Shown here: positions 51,609 through 60,532 of the stretch, in pieces | How the letters are laid out: every line of letters begins with the position of its first letter | How positions within the stretch are numbered: position 1 is the first letter of the stretch | Origin: Spirochaetota bacterium | GTDB lineage: Bacteria; Spirochaetota; Spirochaetia; Treponematales; UBA12059 | Direction: 5' to 3' | Length of the DNA: 64,000 nt | Assembly (NCBI GenBank): GCA_026398615.1 | Contig: JAPLSN010000016.1 | Coordinates: forward strand, 1 to 64,000 | Program-made: the position numbers and the translations under genes | Notes under the pieces: model-generated | The model's database searches: none | Seen by the model: only the letters and a program-made list of their open reading frames with translations | Told to the model about the DNA's origin: nothing

Positions 51609-54600
51609 TCAGCGGGTGATTTTCCGGAAAAGTTCGACGAGGCGGGAGGGCAGGGCCGACACGTCGTTCAGGTACACGAGGCTGTTCCCGAAGATCTTCG
51701 ACAGCCTGTCGACGGTGCTTTCGTCGAGGGTGATGCAGATCATCCGGATGCCCGCGTCGAGCGCTTCCTCGAACGCGCGCGCGAGGTCGGCGTAGGCATA
51801 ATCCTCGGAGGGCCCTTCGATCCTGGAAACCCGGATCGGGGTTTCCGAGACCATCGTGACGCCGTCCTCGTTGAAGGTGGTGGATGTTTCCCCCTTGTCG
51901 ACGATCCGGTCCACATAGAAGGGCATCCCGTCGGTGATGAAGAAGAGGAGCTTGACCCTGGCCTCGACCGGCCCGAGCTTCCGGGCGACGAGGTGCCTGA
52001 GTCCCGGCGCTATCCTGGAGAAGCCGCGGTCCGACGGCCTGAACGCTGACAGTTTCGAGGCGACCGACGCCTCCGCCGGGTTTTCTTCCATGTCCTTGAT
52101 CACGTGGAAGACATTCGCCCTGGCGCCCATGTCGAAGAGCGCGTAGATGCCGAAGCGGTCGTCCAGGCTCCGCATCGCCTCGGAGAGGAGGAATGCGGCG
52201 GACGCTTCGTGCGCGAACACGCTGCGTTCGCCGATGGTCCTTCGGGTCGAGGGGGACATGTCGAGCGCGAGCGCGCACGCGACGTCGCGGACCTTTCTCG
52301 ATCGCTGGATGTAGAAATCGTCCTCCATGGATCCGCCTGCCCGGAAATCCAGCAGGGCGTCGAAACAACGGTCGAAGTCGATATCGTCGCCGTCGTCCAT
52401 CCCCGTGCGGGGCAGGTCGAGGCTTTCCTTGAGCGCCTGGAAGGCCTTGCGGACGGAGGCCGCCCGCCCCCGTTCGCGTTTCGCCAGGTCGTCGGGCGCC
52501 TGGGAGTCGTCCGCGGACGAGCCGTCCGTCCCCGAGTCCAGCTCGACGAGCAGGCACTTGTCGCGGATGTAGGCCAGCTCGGCGTGATCCCATTCGTCGT
52601 ACCGGAAGATGGCCCGGTTTTCCGCGAGCCCTTCAAGTTTCGCGGCTTCCGGCCCGCCATGCTCGCCGCAGGCCCGGCGGAAGGATTCCCTCGTCTCGGC
52701 CTCGTCCCGGTTTGCCGGTCCGCCCCCCTCGACGAAGGCTCCGCCCGAGCCGGCGCTCTCTATCTCGAACTGGAGCGGGCAGTTGCGCCCCTGGCCCGAT
52801 GCGTCGAGCGACGAGAAGGACACGGAAAGGACGTCGGTCGATTCGCGGAGCGCGTTGAAGGCGCGCGGGAAGCGGCGCGAAAGGTCGTCGAGGTACGTCC
52901 TGAGGACCGAGCCCGCGACCATGGCCGAGTGGTAGATGTCCGCGGCGGCGGGAGCGAAGGAGTCGAGCGGCGCCATCATCTGGCCGAGGGCGTCGGAATC
53001 GGCGTCGGAGAGTTCGCCCTTGAGCTTTCCGAACCAGAGCCGTTCGATGAGGGCCTGGAGGGTCCGGGTTTCCGGCTCGAAGTCCTCGAGGACGCGCAGC
53101 GAATCGAAATCGATCCCGTCGACCTCCGCCTTTTCCTTCGCATAACCGGGATACTTCGAGTAGAGCAGCAGGTTCACCCGGTAGTCTTCCACGATGTTGA
53201 GGACGTCCCGGAAGAGCGTGGGAAAGGGCGTCAGGAAGCCGAGCCGCACCTGGTCCGGGAAGTCCGCGAAGCCGCGGTTGACCGCCGCTTTCACCCGGTA
53301 CCCGAGCGCGGCGAGCGCGGCCTCGACCTGTTTCGCGTAACGCGCCAGCAGTTTCCGGTTCCGCTCGCCCGAGCCGGGGAAGAGCCGTTCGAAAACCGCG
53401 GCCGTCGCGGAGCAGCGCACGGGATCCTGGAGAAAGCTGCCGAACTCGATATGGGCGGACTCGTGGGCGGCGCCGTGACGGAGCATGAGCAGGTTCCTGC
53501 GGGCGTCGTCGACGTAATTGACGTGGGGCGGCACCCAGATCGCCTTGCCGTCGGTGAAGAATCGGTGCTCGAGCCTGGACTCCCCTGCGGGAGTACGCCC
53601 GCGCCCGCCGCCAGAGCCCGCGTCGACGACGGGCGGGGCTTCGTCGCGGTACGTCCTCAGGGCGACGGGTTTTCCGGTGAGCGCCTGGACGAAATACGTG
53701 AAGCGTTCCCGGACATCCTCGAATTCCACGCCGGAGTCCAGGGAGGACCACACCTTCCTGCCGTGCTCGGATTTCCTGTCGAAGTACTGCCTGGCGGCCT
53801 GCGAACCGGCTCCGGCGGTCCTGACCACGCGCGCGCCCTCGTCCACCCACGCGCTCAGGTCGAGCGAGGGGTGGCGGACGACGGCGTCGAAGATCTTGGC
53901 GACGATCCCCTTGTCCGCGGAGCGGGCGTACCGGAGAAAGCCCTTCACGAGCCTGAAAACCCGCCCGAAGGTTTCGGTCTTCCCCGGGTGGAACATGGCC
54001 GCGCAGGTTTCGATCAGCGAGAGGAGGGACTTGAGCATCTCCCTCGTGTACCGTTCGTCCACCTGGAAATCCGCCAGCGCCAGCGAAGCTTCGCGGGGTC
54101 CGAATCCGTTTTTCACCCAGGTTCGCGAGAGCATGGAGAATGTTTCCCACGCTTCGAGGCCGCGGGTGCTTTCGAGGGAGAGCGCGAGGCCGAGGAAGAG
54201 GGACAGGTCGTCGGCCGAGCCCGGGACGAGGCCTGCGCGGAATTCCGCCATGGTCTTCGCAAAGGATTCACCGGAGGGGTTGCCCGGTCTGGCGGCGCAG
54301 AAGGACACGATGCAGCGGTCGAAAAGTTCGCACGCGCCGCGGACGCCGCCCAGGACCGCGTCGATGGAATTCCAGAGGGCGCGCCAGTCGATCCTGGAAC
54401 CGTCGTAGGGAGAAGTCGTCGCGCCGGCTGTGGACGGGAGGCGGTCGTTCTCCAGGGGCAGGACCGCGATGCGCGCCGCCTGGAACCGTGACCTGGCGCC
54501 TTCCGCGGCGGGTTCGTACGCGCCGGCGACGAGCCTGGCCTTGCGTTGGAACGCGTTCGACCCGCCGGTCAGCTCCAGCGGTCGTTCGGCCGCCGCCCTG

Positions 54601-54863
54601 GCTTCCCGCGAGGCGAGCGTGACGAGGGCGGCACAGGCCGGGGTCCCGAGGAAGCCCGAGAATTCCGTTTCCCAGACCGCCGCCCGACCCGGGTCGAAGA
54701 ACGGCGCGGCGCCCCGGAGCAGGGCCTCCTGGAGCGCCCGGTCGCCCCCCGAAGCCCGGAACGCGGCGGAAAAGATGCCGTAGACGCGGTCCCGTCCCAG
54801 CGCAGGTTCCAGGACCGACGCGAACGAGAGGAGGGAGCGTTCTATCGCGTCCGTGCCGTTCAT
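51609..54863 (-). CDS. NorD/CbbO-like VWA-domain protein
   Basis: 1084 residues. The C-terminal von Willebrand A domain has a complete MIDAS: DMSPS near 868, with ITDGMP near 975. Near 464 an HESAH (HExxH) motif sits in LMLRHGAAHESAHIEFGSF, as in NorD/CbbO relatives. Such proteins pair with NorQ/CbbQ AAA+ ATPases to activate or insert metal cofactors in target enzymes. The ATG overlaps the norQ-like TGA as ATGA, so the two are a unit. It is longer than the usual 600-800 residues, the extra part being N-terminal helical. The target enzyme is not encoded nearby. Confidence 0.85.
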   Translation of the reverse strand: MNGTDAIERSLLSFASVLEPALGRDRVYGIFSAAFRASGGDRALQEALLRGAAPFFDPGRAAVWETEFSGFLGTPACAALVTLASREARAAAERPLELTGGSNAFQRKARLVAGAYEPAAEGARSRFQAARIAVLPLENDRLPSTAGATTSPYDGSRIDWRALWNSIDAVLGGVRGACELFDRCIVSFCAARPGNPSGESFAKTMAEFRAGLVPGSADDLSLFLGLALSLESTRGLEAWETFSMLSRTWVKNGFGPREASLALADFQVDERYTREMLKSLLSLIETCAAMFHPGKTETFGRVFRLVKGFLRYARSADKGIVAKIFDAVVRHPSLDLSAWVDEGARVVRTAGAGSQAARQYFDRKSEHGRKVWSSLDSGVEFEDVRERFTYFVQALTGKPVALRTYRDEAPPVVDAGSGGGRGRTPAGESRLEHRFFTDGKAIWVPPHVNYVDDARRNLLMLRHGAAHESAHIEFGSFLQDPVRCSATAAVFERLFPGSGERNRKLLARYAKQVEAALAALGYRVKAAVNRGFADFPDQVRLGFLTPFPTLFRDVLNIVEDYRVNLLLYSKYPGYAKEKAEVDGIDFDSLRVLEDFEPETRTLQALIERLWFGKLKGELSDADSDALGQMMAPLDSFAPAAADIYHSAMVAGSVLRTYLDDLSRRFPRAFNALRESTDVLSVSFSSLDASGQGRNCPLQFEIESAGSGGAFVEGGGPANRDEAETRESFRRACGEHGGPEAAKLEGLAENRAIFRYDEWDHAELAYIRDKCLLVELDSGTDGSSADDSQAPDDLAKRERGRAASVRKAFQALKESLDLPRTGMDDGDDIDFDRCFDALLDFRAGGSMEDDFYIQRSRKVRDVACALALDMSPSTRRTIGERSVFAHEASAAFLLSEAMRSLDDRFGIYALFDMGARANVFHVIKDMEENPAEASVASKLSAFRPSDRGFSRIAPGLRHLVARKLGPVEARVKLLFFITDGMPFYVDRIVDKGETSTTFNEDGVTMVSETPIRVSRIEGPSEDYAYADLARAFEEALDAGIRMICITLDESTVDRLSKIFGNSLVYLNDVSALPSRLVELFRKITR

Positions 54864-55777
54864 CACATCAGGTCGAAGCCCTTGCAGACGTCGATGAGGG
54901 AGAGCCGCATCTGCTCGTCGTCCGTGATCGGCGAGACGAGGCTGGACAGCACCGCGTCCTCCTTCGGGACTCCCTCCGCGACGAGGGACGCCGCGTAGAC
55001 GAGGAGGCGGGTCGACACGCCCTCCGTGAGCCCCTGCGACTTGAGCCCGCGTATCTTCCGCCCCGCCGCGACGAGGGACCGCGCCAGGCCTTCCTGGCAA
55101 CCGCTCTCGTGGCGTACCACCTCGATCTCCACGTTCTCGGGCGGGTAGTCGAAGTCGATCGCGACGAAGCGCTGCTTGGTCGACGGTTTCAGGTCCTTGA
55201 GCGCTGACTGGTACCCGGGGTTGTACGAGACGATGAGCATGAACGAGGGCGGCGGCGTCACCGTCGTGCCCTTCTTGACCAGGGGGAGGATGCGGCGGTA
55301 ATCGGTAAGGGAGTGGATGAGCACCGTCACGTCCTTGCGGGCCTCGACGATCTCGTCCAGGTAGCAGATGCCGCCGTAGCGCGCGGCCTTGGTGAGCGGG
55401 CCGTCGATCCAGCGCACGCCCTGGTCCATCGTGAGAAAAAAGCGGCCGACGAGGTCGTTCGCGGTGAGGTCCTCGTGGCAGGGGACGGTGACGAGGAAGC
55501 TCTTCTTCTTCGCGAAATCGACCGTCTCCGCGCGCACGACGCCCGCCGTGCGGTCCGCCTGGATCCGGGTAAGCACCTTGTTGAGCTTGAAGGCCATTGC
55601 CTCCACGAAGCGCGTCTTGCCGCAGCCCGTGGGTCCTTTCAGGAGAAGCGGCAGCTTCCGCTTGTACGCCGCGGCGAAGAGCCTGGCTTCGTTCCCTACC
55701 GGGATATAGTAGGGTTCCTCGAGGATGTCGGTTTCCTCGATCGCGGTTTCGTTCTCCTTCAGCAACAGGTCGTCCAT
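54863..55777 (-). CDS. NorQ/CbbQ-like MoxR-type AAA+ ATPase
   Basis: 304 residues. Walker A is GPTGCGKT (48-55) and Walker B is GGICYLDEI near 142. A sensor-1 Asn is in VSYNPGYQSALKDLKPSTKQRFVAIDFDYPP, the CbbQ/NirQ/NorQ signature. A small insertion, RIQADRTAGVVRAETVDFAK, lies after Walker A. With the VWA partner it would form a hexamer that remodels a metalloenzyme. Neither RuBisCO nor NO reductase genes are seen. A good promoter and a GGGAG site lie upstream, divergent from the DHH-like gene. Confidence 0.9.
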   Translation of the reverse strand: MDDLLLKENETAIEETDILEEPYYIPVGNEARLFAAAYKRKLPLLLKGPTGCGKTRFVEAMAFKLNKVLTRIQADRTAGVVRAETVDFAKKKSFLVTVPCHEDLTANDLVGRFFLTMDQGVRWIDGPLTKAARYGGICYLDEIVEARKDVTVLIHSLTDYRRILPLVKKGTTVTPPPSFMLIVSYNPGYQSALKDLKPSTKQRFVAIDFDYPPENVEIEVVRHESGCQEGLARSLVAAGRKIRGLKSQGLTEGVSTRLLVYAASLVAEGVPKEDAVLSSLVSPITDDEQMRLSLIDVCKGFDLM

Positions 55778-55800
55778 CGTCGGTCTCCCGTGTGGCGGGA

Positions 55801-55830
55801 ATGATACGGCGGATTCGCCCGGGCGATCAA
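55801..55830 (-). promoter_or_regulatory. Candidate promoter of the norQ-norD-like operon
   Basis: On the minus strand, TTGATC (55825-55830) and TATCAT (55801-55806) have an 18-bp spacer. The divergent gene has a perfect TATAAT at 55864-55869, so the two promoters lie back to back within 70 bp. Confidence 0.55.
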
Positions 55831-55863
55831 TACGCTTCGCACGTGCGACCCCGCTTCATGGTA

Positions 55864-55869
55864 TATAAT
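55864..55869 (+). promoter_or_regulatory. Candidate -10 box of the DHH-like gene
   Basis: A perfect TATAAT 18 bp before the ATG at 55888, with no clear -35 element. Confidence 0.4.
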
Positions 55870-55887
55870 GGCGGCAGGGAGTCGACC

Positions 55888-58242
55888 ATGCCTCGTTACG
55901 AATATGTGGAATTCGGCCGGCAGCTGCGCGCCGCCGAGCCGGGAAAGCTCTACCTCGACGTCGGGAACGACCTCGCGCCCGGAGTCGTCGACCACCACCA
56001 CAGGGACGACGCGACCAGCGCCGCCGAGCTCGTCGTCCGCAGGCCGGGGTTGGTGACGGGATGGATTCCCCCGGGCGCCGATGACTGGACCATCGTGGTC
56101 CATCGCTACCCCGACCTCGATTGCGCCTGCGCGGCGTACTTTGCGGAAAAGCTCGTCCGGGAGGGCCGACTGCCCGAAGGAGCCGACCGGATCGCCGAGT
56201 ACGTGACCGGCGTGGACCAGGGCCGTTTCGGGGAGATCGACGCCGACCATCCCGGCATCTACGAAACCTTCGCCGTGCTCGTCGATGCCCTGGAGCTTCC
56301 GATGCCCGAAAGGTGGGACGAAACCATGCGGATCGGACGCAGGATCCTGGACTTCGCCCTTTCGAAGGCCCGGAATTTCGGGTCGGCCGGGCTTCCCGGG
56401 AACCTGTTCGATGACGCGCCGGAGGAATTCCGCGCCGCGCGGGACCAGCTCAGGGAAGACCGGGCCGCCTACCTGGCGGACGTGACCGACCTCGACAAAT
56501 TCCGGATCATGACCGCCCGACTGCCCCGCGAGCGCTCGGGATCGGTCGAGGAGACCGACGGCGTGGTCTGGACGGCTCCGAGCCCCAAATTCTTTAAGCT
56601 CTGGGCGCGCACCGACCTCGCGCGCTCATCCAGGGGCAGGGGTTTCCGCTTCCTCTACGTGGTCTGGCCGGGCGGCTGCGATGGCCGCGACAGGCACGTC
56701 CTGAGCGTCGATCCATATTCCGGCTGCGACCTGCGGGGTCTCGGCGCCGCCCTCAACCGGCTGGAAGCCGCGGCGCGCGCGCGGATGGGCGTGGTCATCG
56801 ACGGTCCGCCCCGCGACGGATACGATATCGCCGATCCTTGGTACGACGGCCGCGGGCACGATTATACCATCGTCGACGCCCCGTCGCGGGGGACGGAACT
56901 CGAACCCGAGGAAATCGAGAATGTCCTCGCATCGTTCAACGAGCTCGAAGCCTTCAGCCGGACCTCGTGCTCGAGGGTCGTCATCGACCTGCTGTACCGG
57001 CTGGACGCCCCGGAGCCTTCCGGTGCCGCACGGCGTCCCGCCTCCCGCCGCCGCGCGCCAAAGGCCGACACGACAGCCCTTCCCGACGCTCGCTGGACGA
57101 AGCCGGCTTCGACGGCGGGTTATGACTTCAGCGAACCCTTCCGGATCGCCCTGGAGTCCGCCGCCTCCGATTCATCCAGATCGCCGGCCAGGGCCTTGCG
57201 GACGGAAGCCCTGCCCGAGTCGCCTGAGGAAGGGTTCCGTCTCGTCGCCCTGGAAGCCGTCTTTCCGCGATGGGCACAGCCCCTCGTTCTCGTGCGCCTG
57301 GAATCGTGCCCGCGGGACGGGGGTCGGGGCCGCGGCGTTCCCGCGATGGACGCCCGCTCGGTGTTCGCGCTCCGCCACGACCTCGAGACGGGCGAGGCCG
57401 ACGCCGTCGCCTGCGCGGTCTTGGGAGCCTTTCCCGAATGGCCGGCGGAAGGGAGGGTGTCGCTCGTGGATTCGTCGTGGCTCGTGGAATTCGCCGATTC
57501 GCGCGTGTCCAGGATCGGCGATTACTTCGACGCCCTGTGCTCCGCCTTCGTCGCGGGCGACGCCGAACCGACGGCGGCGGTCGCTGCCGTCGGTTTCGAT
57601 CCCCTCTCGGGCGTAGAGAGGATCGGCAGGCGTTGCGTGATCGCGGTGCAGAGCGACCTGAAAGCCCTTCTGTACGAGTCACGCGACCCGGAGACACCCG
57701 CGGCCGCGGTGCGGCGGATGCGCGATGCCTGGCTCGGCGCGGGCAGGGAGGCGATGCGGGAAGCCAGGCTCAGGAAGCAGCTTCTGGACGCCGCGCAAGC
57801 CCGGCTCGCGGCGGTGGCGGCAGCGGGACACGGGCCGGCCAGGACTTCGAGGGAGCTGGGAACCCTCCAGGACATTCTCGTCGCGTACCGGGCGGACCGC
57901 TACTTTACGGAGGTGTCGGACGACCCGAACGTCGCGGGCATCTGGAAGCTCGCGACCTCCTGCCTGGACCTGGACGCCGCGCTCGAACGGCTTTCGGATT
58001 CGGTGTCGGCCCTGAAGGACCACACGGACACGCGGCGGCGGGCGTACATCGAACGTTTCATCTACGCGGCCACGATCCTCTTCCTGCCGGCCACCCTGTT
58101 CACCGACTATGTCGGCGCCATCCTTTTCGACAGATTCCCCTTTGCCTCACAGGCCGTCGCCATCGTGCTGTCCGGCTACGCGGTCCTGGGCTTCGCGGTT
58201 CTCGGGTTCTTCCTCGTCGACCGGCGCCGCGGGAAACGCTGA
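55888..58242 (+). CDS. DHH-like protein with C-terminal membrane helices
   Basis: 784 residues. The N-terminus reads LDVGNDLAPGVVDHHHRDDATSAAELV, a DHH motif (35-37) with the typical ATS-AAELV helix, and then HRYPDLDCACAAYF (72-85), which resembles motif I of DHH phosphoesterases. In known DHH enzymes motif I comes first, so the order looks permuted. The middle (about 400-600) is not recognised. The C-terminus, RAYIERFIYAATILFLP and AVAIVLSGYAVLGFAVLGFFLV, has two membrane helices ending in basic residues, recalling CorA-type anchors but without GMN. It is divergent from the norQ-norD pair. Nuclease or nucleotide phosphodiesterase activity is only a hypothesis. Confidence 0.65.
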   Translation: MPRYEYVEFGRQLRAAEPGKLYLDVGNDLAPGVVDHHHRDDATSAAELVVRRPGLVTGWIPPGADDWTIVVHRYPDLDCACAAYFAEKLVREGRLPEGADRIAEYVTGVDQGRFGEIDADHPGIYETFAVLVDALELPMPERWDETMRIGRRILDFALSKARNFGSAGLPGNLFDDAPEEFRAARDQLREDRAAYLADVTDLDKFRIMTARLPRERSGSVEETDGVVWTAPSPKFFKLWARTDLARSSRGRGFRFLYVVWPGGCDGRDRHVLSVDPYSGCDLRGLGAALNRLEAAARARMGVVIDGPPRDGYDIADPWYDGRGHDYTIVDAPSRGTELEPEEIENVLASFNELEAFSRTSCSRVVIDLLYRLDAPEPSGAARRPASRRRAPKADTTALPDARWTKPASTAGYDFSEPFRIALESAASDSSRSPARALRTEALPESPEEGFRLVALEAVFPRWAQPLVLVRLESCPRDGGRGRGVPAMDARSVFALRHDLETGEADAVACAVLGAFPEWPAEGRVSLVDSSWLVEFADSRVSRIGDYFDALCSAFVAGDAEPTAAVAAVGFDPLSGVERIGRRCVIAVQSDLKALLYESRDPETPAAAVRRMRDAWLGAGREAMREARLRKQLLDAAQARLAAVAAAGHGPARTSRELGTLQDILVAYRADRYFTEVSDDPNVAGIWKLATSCLDLDAALERLSDSVSALKDHTDTRRRAYIERFIYAATILFLPATLFTDYVGAILFDRFPFASQAVAIVLSGYAVLGFAVLGFFLVDRRRGKR

Positions 58243-58346
58243 CGGGGCGCATCCGGCCGTCTTCGCTTGACCCGGTTCCTCGCCCCGTTGCACAATCGGA
58301 AGGCTGGATCGTCATCGCTTCGCGTTCTCGCGGAAATGGAAGTCTC

Positions 58347-60446
58347 GTGAAATCCCTTCTCCCCCGGAGTTTTTGTACCGCCCTGATATCGTTCCTTGTT
58401 TTCGTCCCTACCGCGGCAACCACGGCCCAAACGCGGACCCAGGTCCTGGCCGGGTATGCGGCCGGCCTCTATCGCATCGTGGACTCCGGGGAAGCCATCG
58501 CGTTATGGAACGGGGGCGAAGTGCGGAAGATCGTCCGCGGCGCCGACGGCTGGTATATCCTTTCATCCGCGGGGATCTTCCACAGCGGCGACCTGGTCAA
58601 CTTCGCGTCGCGGACCGCCGGCTTGCCCGTGAAGACGATCAAGCGTTGGGAAAACGGGGGGAAATCCTTCGTCAGGGAACCCGCGGACCTCAAGGATCTC
58701 GAACTGGACCCGGAGGTCGCGGGCCTCGTGACCGCCCGCACGAATGACGAAGCCTTCGTATCCCGCGATGGCGGCAGGACCTGGACGTCCTACGGCAATC
58801 CCGGAGGCACGGCGGGCATGAAAGCCGTCTGCGTCGTTTCGTCGCCCGCCCCCCTCCTGTTCGCGTCGCACCCGATACGGGGAGTCTTTTCCAAGCCCCT
58901 CGGTTCGCCGAAGGCCGCGTGGACGCTCGTGTCCGGCTTCGCGCTCCAGCCCACCATGACGAGCCCGGACGAAGTGGCGGACATCGTTGCGCGATCCGGC
59001 TCAGGCGGCATCGAGGTCTGGGCTTCGAACTCGTTCCTGCCCAGGATCTACCGCTACGATACGAAAACGGGAGTATTCTCGATGACCTGGGCCGGAAACG
59101 AGGATTTCGCCAGCATCGAATCGCTCTGCCCTTCGCAAGACGGGCTCCTCTACGTCACGGACGGGGATATCCGGCGCCGCGACCTCGCGTCCGGGAAGAC
59201 GGAACGCGACGAGCGGGCATGGAAGTTCTCGGCGGCCGCGACCGCGACGGGGGCGAGGGAAGGTCTCGGCCGCCTGGGCGCGCTCCTGGTTTCCGGGGGC
59301 GATCCGTCGTCGGACATCACGCTCTCCGAGCTCTGGCTCCTCGAGCCGGGGAAGCCCCGAACGGGCGCCAATCCCCGCGCCCGGGAAGCCTTCGGCCGTT
59401 CCGGGATCTACCTCCGCACCGACCTGGCGCTCAAGAGCGCCAGCTGGGCTGGCTACGGCGACCTGCTCCGCTCGCGTGCGCTCGACATGGTCGTGCTTGA
59501 CGTCAAGGACGACGCCGGGCGGCTCCGGTTCGAACCCCGCGATCCCTGGCTCAAGTCCATCGCGCGGGTCGCCTCCCCGATCGACCTCGACGCATTCCTG
59601 GCCGAGATGCAGAAACGGGGCATCGCGACCGTCGCCCGCATCGTCGTCTTCAAGGACAGGACGATGTACGAGCGCAAGGGCGGGGCCTATGCCGTGTGGG
59701 ATTCCCGGGAGAAGACCGCCTGGCGGGGCTGGCTGGGGACGGCCGCCGGCGGCGGCGAAATCCCGGAGGAAGGCCGGAAGTACATGGCCGAATACTGGGT
59801 GGACCCGTACTGCGAGGAGATATGGGAGTACAACGTCGCCGTGGCCAACGAGGCGATAGCCCGGGGCTTCGACGAGATCCAGTTCGACTACCTGCGCTTT
59901 CCCACCGACGGGGAAAATCTCGCCGACGCAACCTGCCGCTGGCGCGATCCCGGGATGGACAAGGAGAGCGCCCTCATGTCCTTCCTTGGCTACGCGCGCG
60001 AGAACGTGAACGCCCCCATCGGCATCGACATCTACGGCGCGAACGGCTGGTACCGGTCCGGCGTCAGGACGGGGCAGGACGTCGAGCTCCTGTCCCGCTA
60101 CGTCGACGTGATCTGCCCGATGTTCTACCCCTCCCACTTCGAGCAGGGTTTCATGGCCCAGCCGCCGGAAGCCGAACGTCCCTACAGGATATACTGGCTC
60201 GGGACCCTTCGGACGGAGGTCATCGCCAGGGGGCGCGTCGTCGTCCGTCCCTATGTCCAGGCCTTTTTCCTGAAAGGCGCTTCCTACGACGAAGCGCATT
60301 ACGGCCTGGCCTATGTCGCGCGGGAAGCCGCCGGGGTGCGGGACGCGGGAAACCCCGGACTCACCTACTGGAACAATTCCGGGCGCTACGGGGATATCCC
60401 GAAACCGGAGCTCGGCGAAGGGCCTCGGGCTTCCCCCCGGTTCTGA
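58347..60446 (+). CDS. Exported DUF4015 putative glycoside hydrolase
   Basis: 699 residues from a GTG start with a GGAAG site. A signal peptide (LISFLVFVPTAATTAQ) leads into a beta-propeller-like N-terminal half: RIVDSGEAIALW, SRDGGRTWTSYGNPGG (an Asp-box). The C-terminal half from about 370 is the DUF4015 TIM-barrel: GIYLRTDLALKSA, VVLDVKDDAGRLRFEP, GFDEIQFDYLRFPTDG, DVICPMFYPSHF. These are putative glycosyl hydrolases whose acidic residues in DEIQFDYLRFP are likely catalytic. The substrate is unknown; the propeller could bind carbohydrate. Upstream in-frame sequence belongs to a shadow of the previous gene. Confidence 0.83.
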   Translation: MKSLLPRSFCTALISFLVFVPTAATTAQTRTQVLAGYAAGLYRIVDSGEAIALWNGGEVRKIVRGADGWYILSSAGIFHSGDLVNFASRTAGLPVKTIKRWENGGKSFVREPADLKDLELDPEVAGLVTARTNDEAFVSRDGGRTWTSYGNPGGTAGMKAVCVVSSPAPLLFASHPIRGVFSKPLGSPKAAWTLVSGFALQPTMTSPDEVADIVARSGSGGIEVWASNSFLPRIYRYDTKTGVFSMTWAGNEDFASIESLCPSQDGLLYVTDGDIRRRDLASGKTERDERAWKFSAAATATGAREGLGRLGALLVSGGDPSSDITLSELWLLEPGKPRTGANPRAREAFGRSGIYLRTDLALKSASWAGYGDLLRSRALDMVVLDVKDDAGRLRFEPRDPWLKSIARVASPIDLDAFLAEMQKRGIATVARIVVFKDRTMYERKGGAYAVWDSREKTAWRGWLGTAAGGGEIPEEGRKYMAEYWVDPYCEEIWEYNVAVANEAIARGFDEIQFDYLRFPTDGENLADATCRWRDPGMDKESALMSFLGYARENVNAPIGIDIYGANGWYRSGVRTGQDVELLSRYVDVICPMFYPSHFEQGFMAQPPEAERPYRIYWLGTLRTEVIARGRVVVRPYVQAFFLKGASYDEAHYGLAYVAREAAGVRDAGNPGLTYWNNSGRYGDIPKPELGEGPRASPRF

Positions 60447-60532
60447 ACCGCGGGCCGGGCTCGCGGCCATCTGGAAACGCGCGGGGCTTCGCGTTACACT
60501 GGAACAATGCGGTTTCCTACAGGAGGATGAAC

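Noticed and set aside
51609-55777. Denitrification or CO2-fixation locus
   Set aside because: NorQ/NorD-like genes alone do not show either pathway; no norBC, nirS/nirK or RuBisCO gene is present in the window.
57270-58346. Long upstream extension of the DUF4015 protein
   Set aside because: It reads through the DHH-like gene in another frame. The GTG at 58347 with a signal peptide and ribosome site is a better start.
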